NCBI GenBank assembly: GCA_002753095.1
Contig: PDZU01000017.1
Location: forward strand, 1 to 51,720
Reading direction: 5' to 3'
Origin: Magnetococcales bacterium
GTDB taxonomy: Bacteria; Pseudomonadota; Magnetococcia; Magnetococcales; Magnetaquicoccaceae
Length of the DNA stretch: 51,720 bases
This document shows positions 9,001-16,432 of this stretch, one piece after another. Positions within the stretch are counted from its first letter, which is position 1, and every line of letters begins with the position of its first letter. Position numbers and translations under genes: made by a program. The notes under the pieces are model-generated. The model was not told the origin of the DNA and did no database searches. It saw nothing but the letters and a program-made list of their open reading frames with translations.

Positions 9001-11704
9001 CTCCTTGACGCTGCACCTGCAGGTCAAAGACCAAATTTTGGTTGAGCACGGGAGAAATCGCTTTGCTGGCCACCATGCCGGCACTGACTGTGGTCGCCAG
9101 TTGTGTGTTGATGATGTTGGTAAAAGCGGCACTGAAATCCAGTGCCTGTCCCAAAGAGAGCCCGGTAAAGGGCAACAGGGCATCAAAACTGCCAGAATCG
9201 CGCAACAGTTCCAGATAGGTGCCCAAATCGGTGAGCATGTTGACGACGTTGGTCGCGTTCAGACTGGAGATGGCCTGCAGGTTGCTGAAATAATCGGATG
9301 TCGCCACCAGTGGTGCCGCCTGCAAGGCGGACCACACCACACTGCCGGTGATGGTATCCCCATAGAGGGTTACCGCATCGGGAGGGGTTACGATGGTGGC
9401 AGTTTGTGCGGTATCGATGGTCAACTGCCCGGTCAGGGTGGGACCATTGCTGATGGTCACCGTAATGGTATAAGGCGAAGACGGATTGTTGATCAAATTC
9501 AAGGTACCGCTTTGTGCGGTTGCCGTCTGTAGATTCAGACTCCAGGTACCATCATTGGCCGGGGTCACGGCATAGGTGGCCCCGCCCACACTGACGGTCA
9601 TGCTCTGGGTTGCGTCGAGAAAAGCCACCCCTGTGAGGGTGGGTTTGCTGGCCAGGGTATGGGCCAGCACATCATCCACGGTGGGATTGACCGTGATGCT
9701 GCCGGTCGCGCTGGTACTTACCGCCCCGTCAGCGGTTTTGATGATCGCCGCGACCACCTCCACACTGACCCCGGCCCCCAATGCCAGAGTACCACTATCG
9801 GGGGTGGCCGTGGCGAGATCCAACGACCAACTGCCATCCTGGGCTGGCGCCACCGTATAGACGGCTCCACCAACCCCGCCAACCCCGCCAACCGTCACTT
9901 GCAAACTTTGATCGGTATGCAAAGTCGCCATACCGCCCACGGTGGGATGGGCGGAGTTGGTCTCCACACTGGTCAGACTCAAACCACCAAAAGCCACGCT
10001 GACATGGGGCGTTCCTCCGGCGATGGTGGCCAGGGGGGTGCTGCCAATAGAGCCACCCAGATCAAAACTGGCATTGGCCAACAGCAGCGGTATACTCTCC
10101 TCTTTGACGACAATCAGGTTGTCTGCATCACTGAACCCGGCCTGATTGGGTAATTTGATGTCCGCCGCTCCTGTAGCAGCCACCGCCTCAAACTCGATCA
10201 TGCCGGTATCAAAGTTGAGCGTGCCGCCGCTGATGGTCGCTTCCACCACCCCCAAGGCCATTTTGGCGCTAAAAGCGGGATCAACCACCTTGACCTGGGC
10301 ATCCAGTGTGCTGATGGCAATGGTGCCAGCGACCAGATCATAGCTGGCGGTCAGATGAATATCCGCCTGCAGAGGAATGCCCGAGCCGGCCAAGAAATCC
10401 AGCCCCAGAGCCTTCAGTTGATCCCCAAAGCCAAAGCGTTGCATGAATGCGCGGGACAAGGTCAACGTGGCAGTGATTTTACCACTATTATTGTCACTCA
10501 ACTGGATCGAGGAACCGCTGTGATTGGCCAGGGATTCCAGGGTGCTGTAGGCTCCGATTCCGTTGAGATAATCCCCCATCTCGGCCATCAGACCGGCAGT
10601 GGTACCTGTTCCCCCACTGGACAGCTTGTAGTCATCCAACACGGAGGTACCATTCAGGGTACGGAAGGCCAGAATATCCCCCAGGGTTCGGCCATCGCTG
10701 GTACGCAGCAAACCGGCAAAAGGCAGATCGACCATGGGCATGGTGCGCGCCAATTCGCTGTTGGCATCCAACTGTGCCCCCAGGTTACTGGCCGCAGTGA
10801 AGGCACTCTTGGCCGTCAGGAAGGTGAGGGCGTTCAAAGTGCTGCTGCCACTGATGGTCGGCGTAGTGGTGACCATCAAGTCGTTGTAACCGGTAAAGGA
10901 GAGGAAAGGGTTGACCGTTTCGATGGTTCCGGTCTCTTTTTCCAGAATCCAGTTACCCCCCAGAGCGCTGGCCCCGGTGGCATCCACCGAGGCAGCCACA
11001 TCGCTGCCGGTCAGGTGGGCCAGTGTGTTGATGAACGCCTGACCATCCCCCCCTTGCGCCACACCACAGCCATAGAGCAGTAGATCCGCCCCAGGCGCCA
11101 ACGCCGCACGCCAAGAGGTCAGTTTGTCGGTAAAGCTCTCCAGGTTTTGTGCATTCAGCGTGGTATTCCCCAACCGCAACGCACCCGCATCGCCATGGCT
11201 GAGCAGATGGATGGCCTGCAAACCTCGATAATTTTGCAACCAATCACTGATCTGATCAACGCCATCCTGGGCACTGTCCAGAACCACCACCTCCACCTGC
11301 GCCGCTGCGTTCTGCCCCTCTCTGGGTTTGAGCGCTTCGCCAATCAGGACAGAAGCATTTTTAACCTGGGCATCGACGAAAAAAATTTCGTTGACCTTCT
11401 GCCCTGTAGAGTTCACCTCCACTTTGGCCGTCACCGCCTGTTGCACAGCAGCGGCAGGGGTCAGTGCATTCTGAGCGGCCAGCGACTGTTGCAAAATCTG
11501 CACAGGGGTATTGGCGTCCACTACCGGCAGCGGTGGCAACAACATGGCCTCGCCGCTCAGCAAAAAACGGGGTTCCAAAGTCTCGGCGTACAGCATGCGG
11601 GGTCGCACCGGAGAGACATGGCGGCGGGCTTGCCGGGATTGCAACCACGCCCGTAACCGTTGAGCCGTATAGAATTTACTCCTGGCAAGACGCTTTTCGC
11701 TCAT
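1..11704 (-). CDS. Giant LEPR-XLL / DUF4347 surface protein (putative adhesin), 3' end outside window
   Basis: One minus-strand frame stays open from the ATG at 11704 to the window edge, about 3,900 codons, with no stop in any part I translated. The start follows AAGAGG. Residues 43-50 read LEPRFLLS, the LEPR-XLL signature of very large secreted proteobacterial proteins. Residues ~103-262 match DUF4347 (SHGDAG near 170, YGCGVA near 212). Residues ~575-780 are bacterial Ig-like repeats. Residues ~780-2235 hold several copies of a flagellin/hook-like repeat. Two EF-hand/dockerin-like loops lie near 2791-2830, followed by beta-rich GW-type repeats. No classical signal peptide is visible, which fits type I secretion, but the C-terminal signal is out of view. 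Likely role: calcium-stabilised adhesion or surface-layer protein. The family assignment is firm; the function is inferred. The AMIN/TolC gene upstream may export it. Confidence 0.9.
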   Translation of the reverse strand, partial: MSEKRLARSKFYTAQRLRAWLQSRQARRHVSPVRPRMLYAETLEPRFLLSGEAMLLPPLPVVDANTPVQILQQSLAAQNALTPAAAVQQAVTAKVEVNSTGQKVNEIFFVDAQVKNASVLIGEALKPREGQNAAAQVEVVVLDSAQDGVDQISDWLQNYRGLQAIHLLSHGDAGALRLGNTTLNAQNLESFTDKLTSWRAALAPGADLLLYGCGVAQGGDGQAFINTLAHLTGSDVAASVDATGASALGGNWILEKETGTIETVNPFLSFTGYNDLMVTTTPTISGSSTLNALTFLTAKSAFTAASNLGAQLDANSELARTMPMVDLPFAGLLRTSDGRTLGDILAFRTLNGTSVLDDYKLSSGGTGTTAGLMAEMGDYLNGIGAYSTLESLANHSGSSIQLSDNNSGKITATLTLSRAFMQRFGFGDQLKALGLDFLAGSGIPLQADIHLTASYDLVAGTIAISTLDAQVKVVDPAFSAKMALGVVEATISGGTLNFDTGMIEFEAVAATGAADIKLPNQAGFSDADNLIVVKEESIPLLLANASFDLGGSIGSTPLATIAGGTPHVSVAFGGLSLTSVETNSAHPTVGGMATLHTDQSLQVTVGGVGGVGGAVYTVAPAQDGSWSLDLATATPDSGTLALGAGVSVEVVAAIIKTADGAVSTSATGSITVNPTVDDVLAHTLASKPTLTGVAFLDATQSMTVSVGGATYAVTPANDGTWSLNLQTATAQSGTLNLINNPSSPYTITVTISNGPTLTGQLTIDTAQTATIVTPPDAVTLYGDTITGSVVWSALQAAPLVATSDYFSNLQAISSLNATNVVNMLTDLGTYLELLRDSGSFDALLPFTGLSLGQALDFSAAFTNIINTQLATTVSAGMVASKAISPVLNQNLVFDLQVQRQGDERVTTIAIAIDKSETTSFTHINQLAGLIGNKISLAVDGWLAWAGDPVQVRESLEGGLAINAAGSMHSSASQTLDVHASDGVYKLTYNGLTSGAISALASPIEVQHALEKLVGEGNVFVSGRSKHYLIDFIGSKAGTDIPLLGVTDLDLSEGSLLDVTASEFSRGVDGRTWGKINILQADPDDFTVLRIAPSSGVSVQTLTGGSESSEAMQRLFVIHAGDGSFTLNGPGEPPVFSTAAISLFGKSPVQAQETIANALAAKLNAGVVGLSVVEVTNEYAADNGTRVFDIAFGKINDQYYAQGQLTADSASAGVTLSEITAGGKNQDGDDVNEVQSLTVDKTRSGSYVLKGTAASGAAFTTQALAYSASAATIQQALRDAMGLSGLTVMVNPLDANAFLVGFDAKNYALLRALNLWTSQVPAQAIVSTAQLAAAAVGSFAGANEVQELIVSNANGGSFVLGVTLDSLQYESSAIAYDASASTLKSALVAMFRQWESTLSESDFAVSKDGNTYAIAFTGQWAECDMPQLRVNSTKLTTAVGTHYSSLEFLGFLPAGQDTQVNKVTTFVTLTEMVQRFQQSINAHLSSGTFTVNPIFDVASKSFQFNVRLTPKQTIAVPLTVSSAVGNLSSLSTDTSLDLDTETLFEATIGFDFSQLNTFALRAGGTYSGSIVASASDTTLKGWSALPLIFGDAPFNISFDGESYDLTLTQAAVAANSSRNDLISDLQAVFAGQTVDAGGVLARLGFSHLGQVVTVGKNDQDQLILTVRAPVDQVQLTVSPPPSGYLANPMGAILGFRTLPCYPSPKLVTLPSNGQLIAGDAHFNLIVDQSAAIAVTLSQAATSNNTKTDDLISDLNAALSAISVSAHAYLGSAGKGFSNLGQVVQAILRNGQIELVTQSAKIASLQLEISGADPATKELGFTPGQFATTSGAYVFVKDVTLGGNYSAVVHGQSGANAATLSTPGQATLGMLDLTFEKILADYNGSLKFNLRNGLNGAAHDAISLNELFDSASSQDTLLGLGGTLSTSDSVSSSSAPFQSNGQLLRDVGLSVTVGTTLLDVVVRKSVTENNSTVADLAADINSAIHAALVAKLTTDPYAGFQFVEADSTSVSGKTVLQYNAPTTHLSLATTPTQIYNAATGVLAIDLPLTILLPNSGGFTVDVKVLASETSENTSLAQLVEQIDSAFKMALYSARTNTDSVSAKAAIDPYISSDLPTGFVSQSNGALSFLVDKVTARPITLNHFEIAGRLLKDDYLENMVLRNQAGTSNSTPTAKLTFSGIGLTTPAGVVAAGLNSSTVISIEVTNPVATLSGAEAQATTDVVPANGLGGLTPFKDLTWSAVRDDLSQLGALFGDLGAVGPFGELGQLLPILGTSFSDIFDFSSRFDAVDSALAGQNGIGLNGLAAALESAFGLSSGAVTLAYDTTLKALNINLPYQVVIDQTVPIEMIFNDSALLSLLSAADQTKLSAMVGTMKRLKDVNQSALLDLHADLTFHLALGIDMDSDSANKGHLFLYDHQEAGSSGLLDDQGTYAVVNVFHASAAGMAFTSVQGIYSLGVTGGSANLLINSGSGLTLHSDNKDGAADGRLYLNRYALLTSEQAAALRHADFAVIFDGSANVTLPMNLTVSDDLGQLAMEQIDGFINPLPLGKMELNFLHLGDSFAKMGGKSGYTLQSSSEGSSNSASIISSQVKQAALPERPATGNGSAVTTPEGAPIDSVDESGLSTINPNPYFGSTEGSGSSTTPGSQTVDITKLFATGPSVNPTGDGFDVSLIIPDFAYWQIQLTQVLNAAIGEKCDPGQVINGPLIFLLRDPTIIVETVDKILSGIQQGLDAFSSVLDLPIIGDKLREATQFVVDLRKNVVGAIKKALDEAVDVYGGLDNALRMMLFKILEPADVDHNYVVTLDEQADGNPFLNFIQDYNGDTLITPDDIVVEYLAGTGQPELDPALAEYLAVSQGGPIPAVLPGQRTAWVTSGQNTVKTDAAGNQIKHDDGSLCYVGEAGQVVLDSSLQKIVDDMCGTIDSVTETAGDILGNITNNWGNGFQESAKAFVEFIIDKVADGYDYQHLLTDVFGAGVIAATFVDVLSEFVPSSDAIAADAATVKYNVDHNLIGTPNMLIPKAVLNELKTAVQEKAEEVALEMALGSSTALQFRMHLGQTYNPELDLSFDIGVPGLSLALDGGVGLELSWDLYLGFGIDINDGFYLITNMPERAGIGEMTTYDAHGVATGTEANGKDLHIDNLWLVGKPTFTPAVKELQAQLDVYLLHGGSAANPTPAELSGKLLFLNGTLTDNWDGWIKDNDTGIWGTGTDSMGRFGDDVQNANYGRTTELFDGETGAEGSRTRLRVDFSIDLKDVGLFGISALANFTNGRLTYADFRSAKLKDLFKVEWEAKAQINLHVQLGLSLDMDGHAKDSYLPTVIGDFHLTWQDSNKSKITKQIDQFLGSGYSKLFHTGEMNIWMSDIYLDVGTFFSQFLLPVVKVIQNVTDPIMPVIDALTTPIPGLSDLMGRDYSAVDLASDMSALFGGISKVDFIIAMINLLEVIGHLPTDTDGMLLPIKEAFIISGKKDRKLNLSALSSIIPDVDVPLPYLTIADVHIKEEDFEFAIDMGVGWHQDTTLINILQGNIPSLSFDFDMSADVRIPAPYIDATPFNFTIDGIYNREGTELALFRLDIKAGWPHLMLSDILNGNLAPRFIVTLVLPDIDFTPNMLPLLRVVMPKLTATFNNVQHTLLGGGEMVIDWPSWLQPFVDKTRVKTFTGPTANINLGALPDFLMPLPYVEVTAFQFTVPGLTGQFGMKVMAGWHDMWFSDFIFGGMLPTLHFEIELPTGFDINTQILPIIKVAMPTVDLSFTISGSVKTWTINAATWTADWPSALRAFVNPNVNFVNLTVAGSYFQINLGAVDLRFLPTIRVEWPDVHWIALGKDYLWAQTSSEDLGWSGLIDDDGILSLLVDTSNAIVIKMPDIYLPSINLLDLLPDFDFSFDLPGLPSLPSINIELPSIDL

Positions 11705-11859
11705 GTTCAGCCTCTTTGAAGCTGTTAATGTAACTTAGATCATGGGAAAGAGGGAGAGGCCATTGTCTGCACAAACCTGGAACAGGTCAGCACAAGCACT
11801 TGCCTGGCGACGATCCTGTTCTTTGGACCGCACCCATGCGCAGAGCCCAACCCGCCTTT

Positions 11860-11889
11860 ATCTTAGGGCAAATTGTTGCAATTTGTCAA
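11860..11889 (-). promoter_or_regulatory. Sigma-70-like promoter for the giant surface protein
   Basis: On the minus strand TTGACA (11889-11884) is followed after 18 bases by TAAGAT (11865-11860). Transcription would start near 11853 and leave a leader of about 150 nt before the ATG at 11704. The rest of the 345-base gap between the two genes (11705-12049) is AT-rich and shows no other gene. The match is by eye. Confidence 0.6.
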
Positions 11890-12049
11890 TAAAATTCCCC
11901 ATTTTTCTCTGCGTATTTCTCTCGATCCGGCAACAAAAAAAGGCATTTTCAACACAGGAATTCATGTAATTCAATGACATCATTACGACTACATTTGTCA
12001 TAAAAAGGCAGGAAGCAGGCATGCGTCTTGGCATGGCAATGCGGCAGGT

Positions 12050-14929
12050 CTACTCTTTGTGCAACAAAGTACCCAGATCCTCCAGATCTGTGCGACTCAG
12101 GGTACCCACCGCCTGCTTGAGGCGCAAGCGGTTGACCAGATAGTCGTAACGGGCTTGCAGATAGTCCCGTTTGGCCGAAAAGAAGAGCCGATAGGCATCG
12201 ACCACATTGACAATGCTGGTGGTGCCCAGCTTGAACCCTTCCAAACGGGCCTGCAGGGCGCTGTCTTGGGCCTTGACGGTCTTGCGCAGGGCCAGCAGAG
12301 AGCGGGAGCTGGCCTGTACGACGAGGAAGGAGGAACGGGTAGCCCGCTCGGTATGGCGCTGCTCCTGTTCTCGCTCCTGGTTGGCCTTCTCTTTACGGGC
12401 GGTGGCTTCGCGCACCAGGGAGCGGGTCATGCCGCCCTCAAAAAGCGGCATATTAAATTTCAGACCCAGCTCTTTATTTTCGGCATTTTGTCCATCTCCA
12501 TACAGGGAGCCGCCAGAATCCTGACGTCCCATACTGCCGACCAGATTGAGGGTGGGCAGATACCCGGCCTGTTGCCGTAACACCTCCAGATCAGCAATTT
12601 CAGAGGCCAAGGCACGGGATTTCAGGGCCAGATTTTGTTCCAAGGCGGCTTGCACCCAGGAGTCCACCCGATCCGGTTGCGGTGAGGGCGCATCAAAATC
12701 ACCACGGAAACCGCGCACATCATCAACCCGTTCGCCGACGATCTCCTTCAGAGCCTGCAGAGCATCGTCAAATTTATTACCGGCCTCGATTTCGTGGGCT
12801 TCGGTCACGGCATAACGGGCTTCCGTATCGTGCAGTTGGGTGATGGTGCCCAAACCCCGTTCCAGACGAACACGGGCCTGTTCAAACTGCTTCTCGGTCG
12901 CTTCCCGCTCCGACAGGGCCAATTCACGGGCATCCTTGGCGGCCAAAAGATTGAGATAATTGGTGGCCACCCGCAGGATCAGCTCCTGCTCTGCTGCCAC
13001 CAGATTGACCCGTGCCTGTTCGGCAGCCAGGGCGGCTTGATCCATTTTCACATAGGCTTGTGCCTTGAGAATGGGTTGGGTGATGGTCAAGGTTTGGCTG
13101 TTGCTGCCATAGCTGGAGGCTCCGGTAGGGAAAGAGGCATTGGCGGCATGCAGCACATTTTGCTGGGTTTTGGTATACTGGGCATCCAAAGCGGCGCTGG
13201 GCAGATAGCCGGCGCGCGCCTGTGGCACCGCCTCCAGATTGGCCTCATAATCGGACTTGGCAGCCAGATATTTGGGATCCCGATCCATGGCCTGTTGCAG
13301 CATCGGCAGCAGACCAAAACGCTTGCCTTTGGCCGGTGCGGGTACCTTCTCCTTGGCCCAGCGCCCCTCCAACTGCACCGGGCGAATGGTCAGGCTGGGC
13401 CGGGATTGATCGCCCTCCTCGCGCAGGTTGCGACGAAAACGACCATCCAGAAGATCACGTGCCCCTGCCGATTGCCCATCGGCCATGGTGCTGTCGGAAG
13501 AGAGGGGAGTACGCAAGGCCAGCGTCAAGGTGCGCATCACCTCCTCGCCCATCTTTTGCACACTCAGCGTTTTGCCAATCAGTGTGGTGGGGTTGGAAAG
13601 TTCCGCCACCAACCGTCCAGAACCCAAACGTGTCGCCTCCACCCGCAAACTGCGCACGGCGGAATGGGTGGGCACAAAAGAGGCCACCACGGCAGCCAAC
13701 TGTTTGGGCGACCAACCCAGAAAATCGACAATCAATTGCGGTGGTTCATCCACAGTATAGGCGTTGATTCGGCTCTCATCCACCCCCTGGATGGCCACTT
13801 CCAGACGTCCAGCCAGTTCATCGACACGAAAATCGCTCAAGTTGCCCTTTTCCATCATGGCCGCCTGTGGGGGGGCATCCGGGGCCAGCCCCACCAACAC
13901 CCGACCACGATCTCCCTCCATCACCCCAGCGCTCCCCACCAAATCCACCGCTTCGTTCAGGTCAAAAATCATCTGCGTGACTTTTCCTGTCCCGGCGACA
14001 CCCCCCCCTGACCGAGTGGGCAGACCAGCGGGCAACAGCAGTTGTTCCCCCTGCTGCAGGGGCGCATCAAAAGCGGCCTTGACATCGGGAAAACGGCTCG
14101 GATTGGCGGCAGCGACCATCTGAATGAACTGTTCACGCACAGCACCGGAGCCCGGATAGCGCTGCCGGGAGAGCATGCGCAGAGAGGTGGGTTTATCGAT
14201 GGTCAGTTGGCTTGGCGGATCGTTGGAGGAGGCGGCAGTCGTACTCTCGCCAATGCGCACCGCCCGAATCAAGGTATTGTTATCGGGTGCAAAGGCTCTG
14301 GCGGTTTGTAACACCTGCTCACGGGGCACACCCGGCAGATCAATCAACAGGCGGGGCGGATTTTCGGCAAAGGAGACCTCCGCCACCAGACCACTGCTCC
14401 CGCTCAGAATCAGGTCCGAGCGCCCACCACGGGAGAGAAACTCCATACTGGTCAGGGCGGCGGGTGGCAGAGGCACCTCCGGGGCACGACTGTCGGAAGG
14501 ACCAAGCAACAGTTCCCAGCGTGAACGATCTTGACTGAGGGCGACCACGGTTTCGTCAAAAATGGCCACAGGGGCAGCCAATTGCAGAACCAAGCGCACG
14601 CGGTTGTCGCTGCCGGGCAGCACATGGATGCCACGCACCAGGGCGGGGTGTTGCTGCAGATTATCGACCAAAGCGGAGAGCTCTTTGGCATCGACATTGG
14701 CCAGTTCCACCGTCACTTCGCTGCCACGTGCAGTCAAAGTTGCCCCGGCAAGCACGCCCACCCGGGATTCGATGCGCAAGCGCAGTTGTTCCCCCTCGCT
14801 GCGCAGCATCAGGGTGGGGACGGCCCCATCCTCCGCCCGGACCCCGGCAGTAATAAGCGAGCAGAAGCAAGCAATTGCAAGCAAAGAGGCACGTATTTTC
14901 ATCGTCTGTCGCTTTATGCTGATCTTCAT
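12050..14929 (-). CDS. AMIN-domain / TolC-family outer-membrane efflux fusion protein
   Basis: About 959 residues. The N-terminus is a signal peptide (basic start, then LLAIACFCSLITAGVRA). Next come at least three AMIN-like beta repeats (roughly residues 35-150, 160-240 and 320-470). The second and third are separated by a FimV/LysM-like stretch (RQRYPGSGAVREQF...QGEQLLLPAG). The C-terminal ~430 residues are a TolC-type outer membrane factor with two long coiled-coil repeats (ATNYLNLLAAKDARELA; NVVDAYRLFFSAKRDY). AMIN domains bind peptidoglycan or localise envelope proteins, and TolC proteins form the outer-membrane duct of type I secretion and efflux systems. The combination suggests a cell-wall-anchored exporter. 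It lies directly upstream of the giant surface protein on the same strand. Start: the ATG at 14929 has GAGG upstream; 14902 (MKIRASLL) and 14995 are alternatives. Confidence 0.88.
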   Translation of the reverse strand: MKISIKRQTMKIRASLLAIACFCSLITAGVRAEDGAVPTLMLRSEGEQLRLRIESRVGVLAGATLTARGSEVTVELANVDAKELSALVDNLQQHPALVRGIHVLPGSDNRVRLVLQLAAPVAIFDETVVALSQDRSRWELLLGPSDSRAPEVPLPPAALTSMEFLSRGGRSDLILSGSSGLVAEVSFAENPPRLLIDLPGVPREQVLQTARAFAPDNNTLIRAVRIGESTTAASSNDPPSQLTIDKPTSLRMLSRQRYPGSGAVREQFIQMVAAANPSRFPDVKAAFDAPLQQGEQLLLPAGLPTRSGGGVAGTGKVTQMIFDLNEAVDLVGSAGVMEGDRGRVLVGLAPDAPPQAAMMEKGNLSDFRVDELAGRLEVAIQGVDESRINAYTVDEPPQLIVDFLGWSPKQLAAVVASFVPTHSAVRSLRVEATRLGSGRLVAELSNPTTLIGKTLSVQKMGEEVMRTLTLALRTPLSSDSTMADGQSAGARDLLDGRFRRNLREEGDQSRPSLTIRPVQLEGRWAKEKVPAPAKGKRFGLLPMLQQAMDRDPKYLAAKSDYEANLEAVPQARAGYLPSAALDAQYTKTQQNVLHAANASFPTGASSYGSNSQTLTITQPILKAQAYVKMDQAALAAEQARVNLVAAEQELILRVATNYLNLLAAKDARELALSEREATEKQFEQARVRLERGLGTITQLHDTEARYAVTEAHEIEAGNKFDDALQALKEIVGERVDDVRGFRGDFDAPSPQPDRVDSWVQAALEQNLALKSRALASEIADLEVLRQQAGYLPTLNLVGSMGRQDSGGSLYGDGQNAENKELGLKFNMPLFEGGMTRSLVREATARKEKANQEREQEQRHTERATRSSFLVVQASSRSLLALRKTVKAQDSALQARLEGFKLGTTSIVNVVDAYRLFFSAKRDYLQARYDYLVNRLRLKQAVGTLSRTDLEDLGTLLHKE

Positions 14930-15017
14930 CAATGGGAAAAACCTCGCCCCATACGGTGCTGGTGAACAGAAACTGTGGCCAATGCGCCACGGCATGGATT
15001 GTACAAAACCGTTTCAA

Positions 15018-15046
15018 ACAATATGCCAAATGCAAAAATTTGCCAA
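15018..15046 (-). promoter_or_regulatory. Putative promoter of the AMIN/TolC gene
   Basis: Minus strand TTGGCA (15046-15041), a 17-base spacer, then TATTGT (15023-15018). The predicted transcript begins near 15011. That supports the start at 14929 or 14902 over the one at 14995, which would have almost no leader. Confidence 0.45.
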
Positions 15047-15104
15047 TGAAGTTTATACAGAAAGCGACACGTGGCGGCCATGGTTTGGTCAGGCGAGAGA
15101 GGGA

Positions 15105-15647
15105 TCAAGAAGGGTTATTCATGGGGGCACAACCAGGCGCCCATTGGTAATGGACAACATATTTTTCTAAATCAAGAAGGGCAATCAACTGCTCCAGGGT
15201 CGTGGTACTGTTGCGGATGGCCAACTGCGGCGTACCTGATCCATTATCCATCGGGGAGAAGCTGTTGCCCACCAGGGTACAGCCCTGCACGTGAGAGACG
15301 AACCCCATGGCCACATCACCGGCAAAATTTCCCTCATGGATCAGGCAGTTGAAACGGCCATGCTTGTCTTCCAAGCGCAGTACGTTGCGTTTGAAACGGC
15401 GGGAGAACCAGATCCAGGCGGCATAGCTATCCTGACGGATGCAGGAGATGCCACTTTGATTGTTGTGCCAAGGCAGTTCCAAGGTTTTGCAGGCAAAAAG
15501 AATCTGTTGCTTGTCACGCAGCAGCAGTTCGCCTGGGGTTCCTGCCGGGGTAGAGGCAAAACGGGTAATGGTCAGGGAGACATGGGGATTGAAGGGGCGA
15601 TCTGGATTTGGCGAGACCAAAGGATGACCATGTGGAGTGTATGACAT
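15105..15647 (-). CDS. DUF5675 family protein
   Basis: 180 residues from the ATG at 15647; a TTG at 15707 would add 20 residues. The family pattern is clear: a short beta-rich start (SLTITRFASTP...GELLLRD), LELPWHNNQSGISCI, then FNCLIHEGNFAGD, and a GCTLVGNSF motif followed by a small helical tail. DUF5675 proteins are small, often phage- or secretion-associated domains whose biochemical role is not established; the conserved His and Gly-Cys motifs hint at a catalytic fold. No Shine-Dalgarno is obvious for either start. No other phage genes adjoin it except the S24-type repressor about 1.3 kb away, so it may be a relic or a moron-type gene. Confidence 0.75.
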   Translation of the reverse strand: MSYTPHGHPLVSPNPDRPFNPHVSLTITRFASTPAGTPGELLLRDKQQILFACKTLELPWHNNQSGISCIRQDSYAAWIWFSRRFKRNVLRLEDKHGRFNCLIHEGNFAGDVAMGFVSHVQGCTLVGNSFSPMDNGSGTPQLAIRNSTTTLEQLIALLDLEKYVVHYQWAPGCAPMNNPS

Positions 15648-15975
15648 ACAAGTATTTGTAATAGAGCATGAATATGAATAGTGATAACAGATTGGCGCAC
15701 CATCCAAAGTGCGTTAATGATGCAACAGTGTGCGGTGGAAAAGGTAGCAAAAGTGTCTGGTCCGGTCAAAAAAAAATTTTTGCGGAATGTTTGCTTTTGA
15801 ACTCCGGGGAGTTGCGCTGGCGGGGCAATTAACGGTGTTGAGTGGGGGTTGACAGGTCGCATTTCTGGGAGCATTCTCCCTGCCGTTGCTGGCCTGGGGG
15901 GAAGAGGTTCACGGGTTGTAGGACAAGAAACACCAAGGCATTGTTGCATGAAAAATTGCACGAAAAGGGGGTAAC
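15648..15975. other. Intergenic region between divergent genes
   Basis: About 330 bases without a convincing gene. A plus-strand TTGACA at 15849-15854 lies 17 bases before CATTCT at 15872-15877. It is a weak promoter candidate for the small gene at 15976. I see nothing else. Confidence 0.35.
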
Positions 15976-16281
15976 ATGATAGGAAATCGTCATAATCTTC
16001 ATTCGAACCAAGCGGTGATGGAGTCAGTGGATCAGCAGTTGCGTACCAGTCAACCACCGGAGGTACGAGAGACCTATCGACGATTATGCGCGCAGGGTTA
16101 CAGCGACCAGGACGCGCGACAATTGATTGCCACGGTCATGGCCAACGAGTCATTCATGATTCAGGTACACCACGATGCGTTTGACCGGGCGCGTTATGTT
16201 GCGATGCTACGGAATTTGCCCCGCATTCCACTCTGTGAGCGTTCTGCCTTGGGCCGAATGACAGCGGACGCGACGGCGTAG
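15976..16281 (+). CDS. Small conserved protein of unknown function
   Basis: 101 residues, soluble and mostly helical, starting at an ATG preceded by AAGGGGG. The core (PPEVRETYRRLCAQGYSDQ, DARQLIATVMANE, then FDRARYVAMLRNLPRIP) resembles short bacterial proteins with a 'P-E-V-x-x-T-x-x-R-L-x-x-x-G' helix and a closing 'Y-x-x-x-L-x-x-L-P' motif. I do not know a function for these. It is a single-gene unit: a strong Rho-independent terminator follows about 100 bases downstream. It is divergent from the DUF5675 gene and convergent with the S24 repressor. The SD and terminator support a real gene. Confidence 0.65.
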   Translation: MIGNRHNLHSNQAVMESVDQQLRTSQPPEVRETYRRLCAQGYSDQDARQLIATVMANESFMIQVHHDAFDRARYVAMLRNLPRIPLCERSALGRMTADATA

Positions 16282-16380
16282 GGCGGGGATACCCGCCAGA
16301 ATCCTGTCGGTGGCGGTATTCCGATTTTTTGGCGGATTTTTTGGCGCACGCTTGGAGTTCAGGAAGTGGGTTTGCTGACA

Positions 16381-16409
16381 ATGCCAGGGGCTTTCCCCCT
16401 GGCATTTTT
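16381..16409 (+). terminator. Rho-independent terminator after the small plus-strand gene
   Basis: A perfect 10-bp stem (ATGCCAGGGG / CCCCTGGCAT) with a 5-base loop is followed by four T on the plus strand. There is no T-run on the other side, so it serves mainly the plus-strand gene ending at 16281. Confidence 0.85.
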
Positions 16410-16432
16410 GCGTAAGAGTGTCGTTACGTGGG

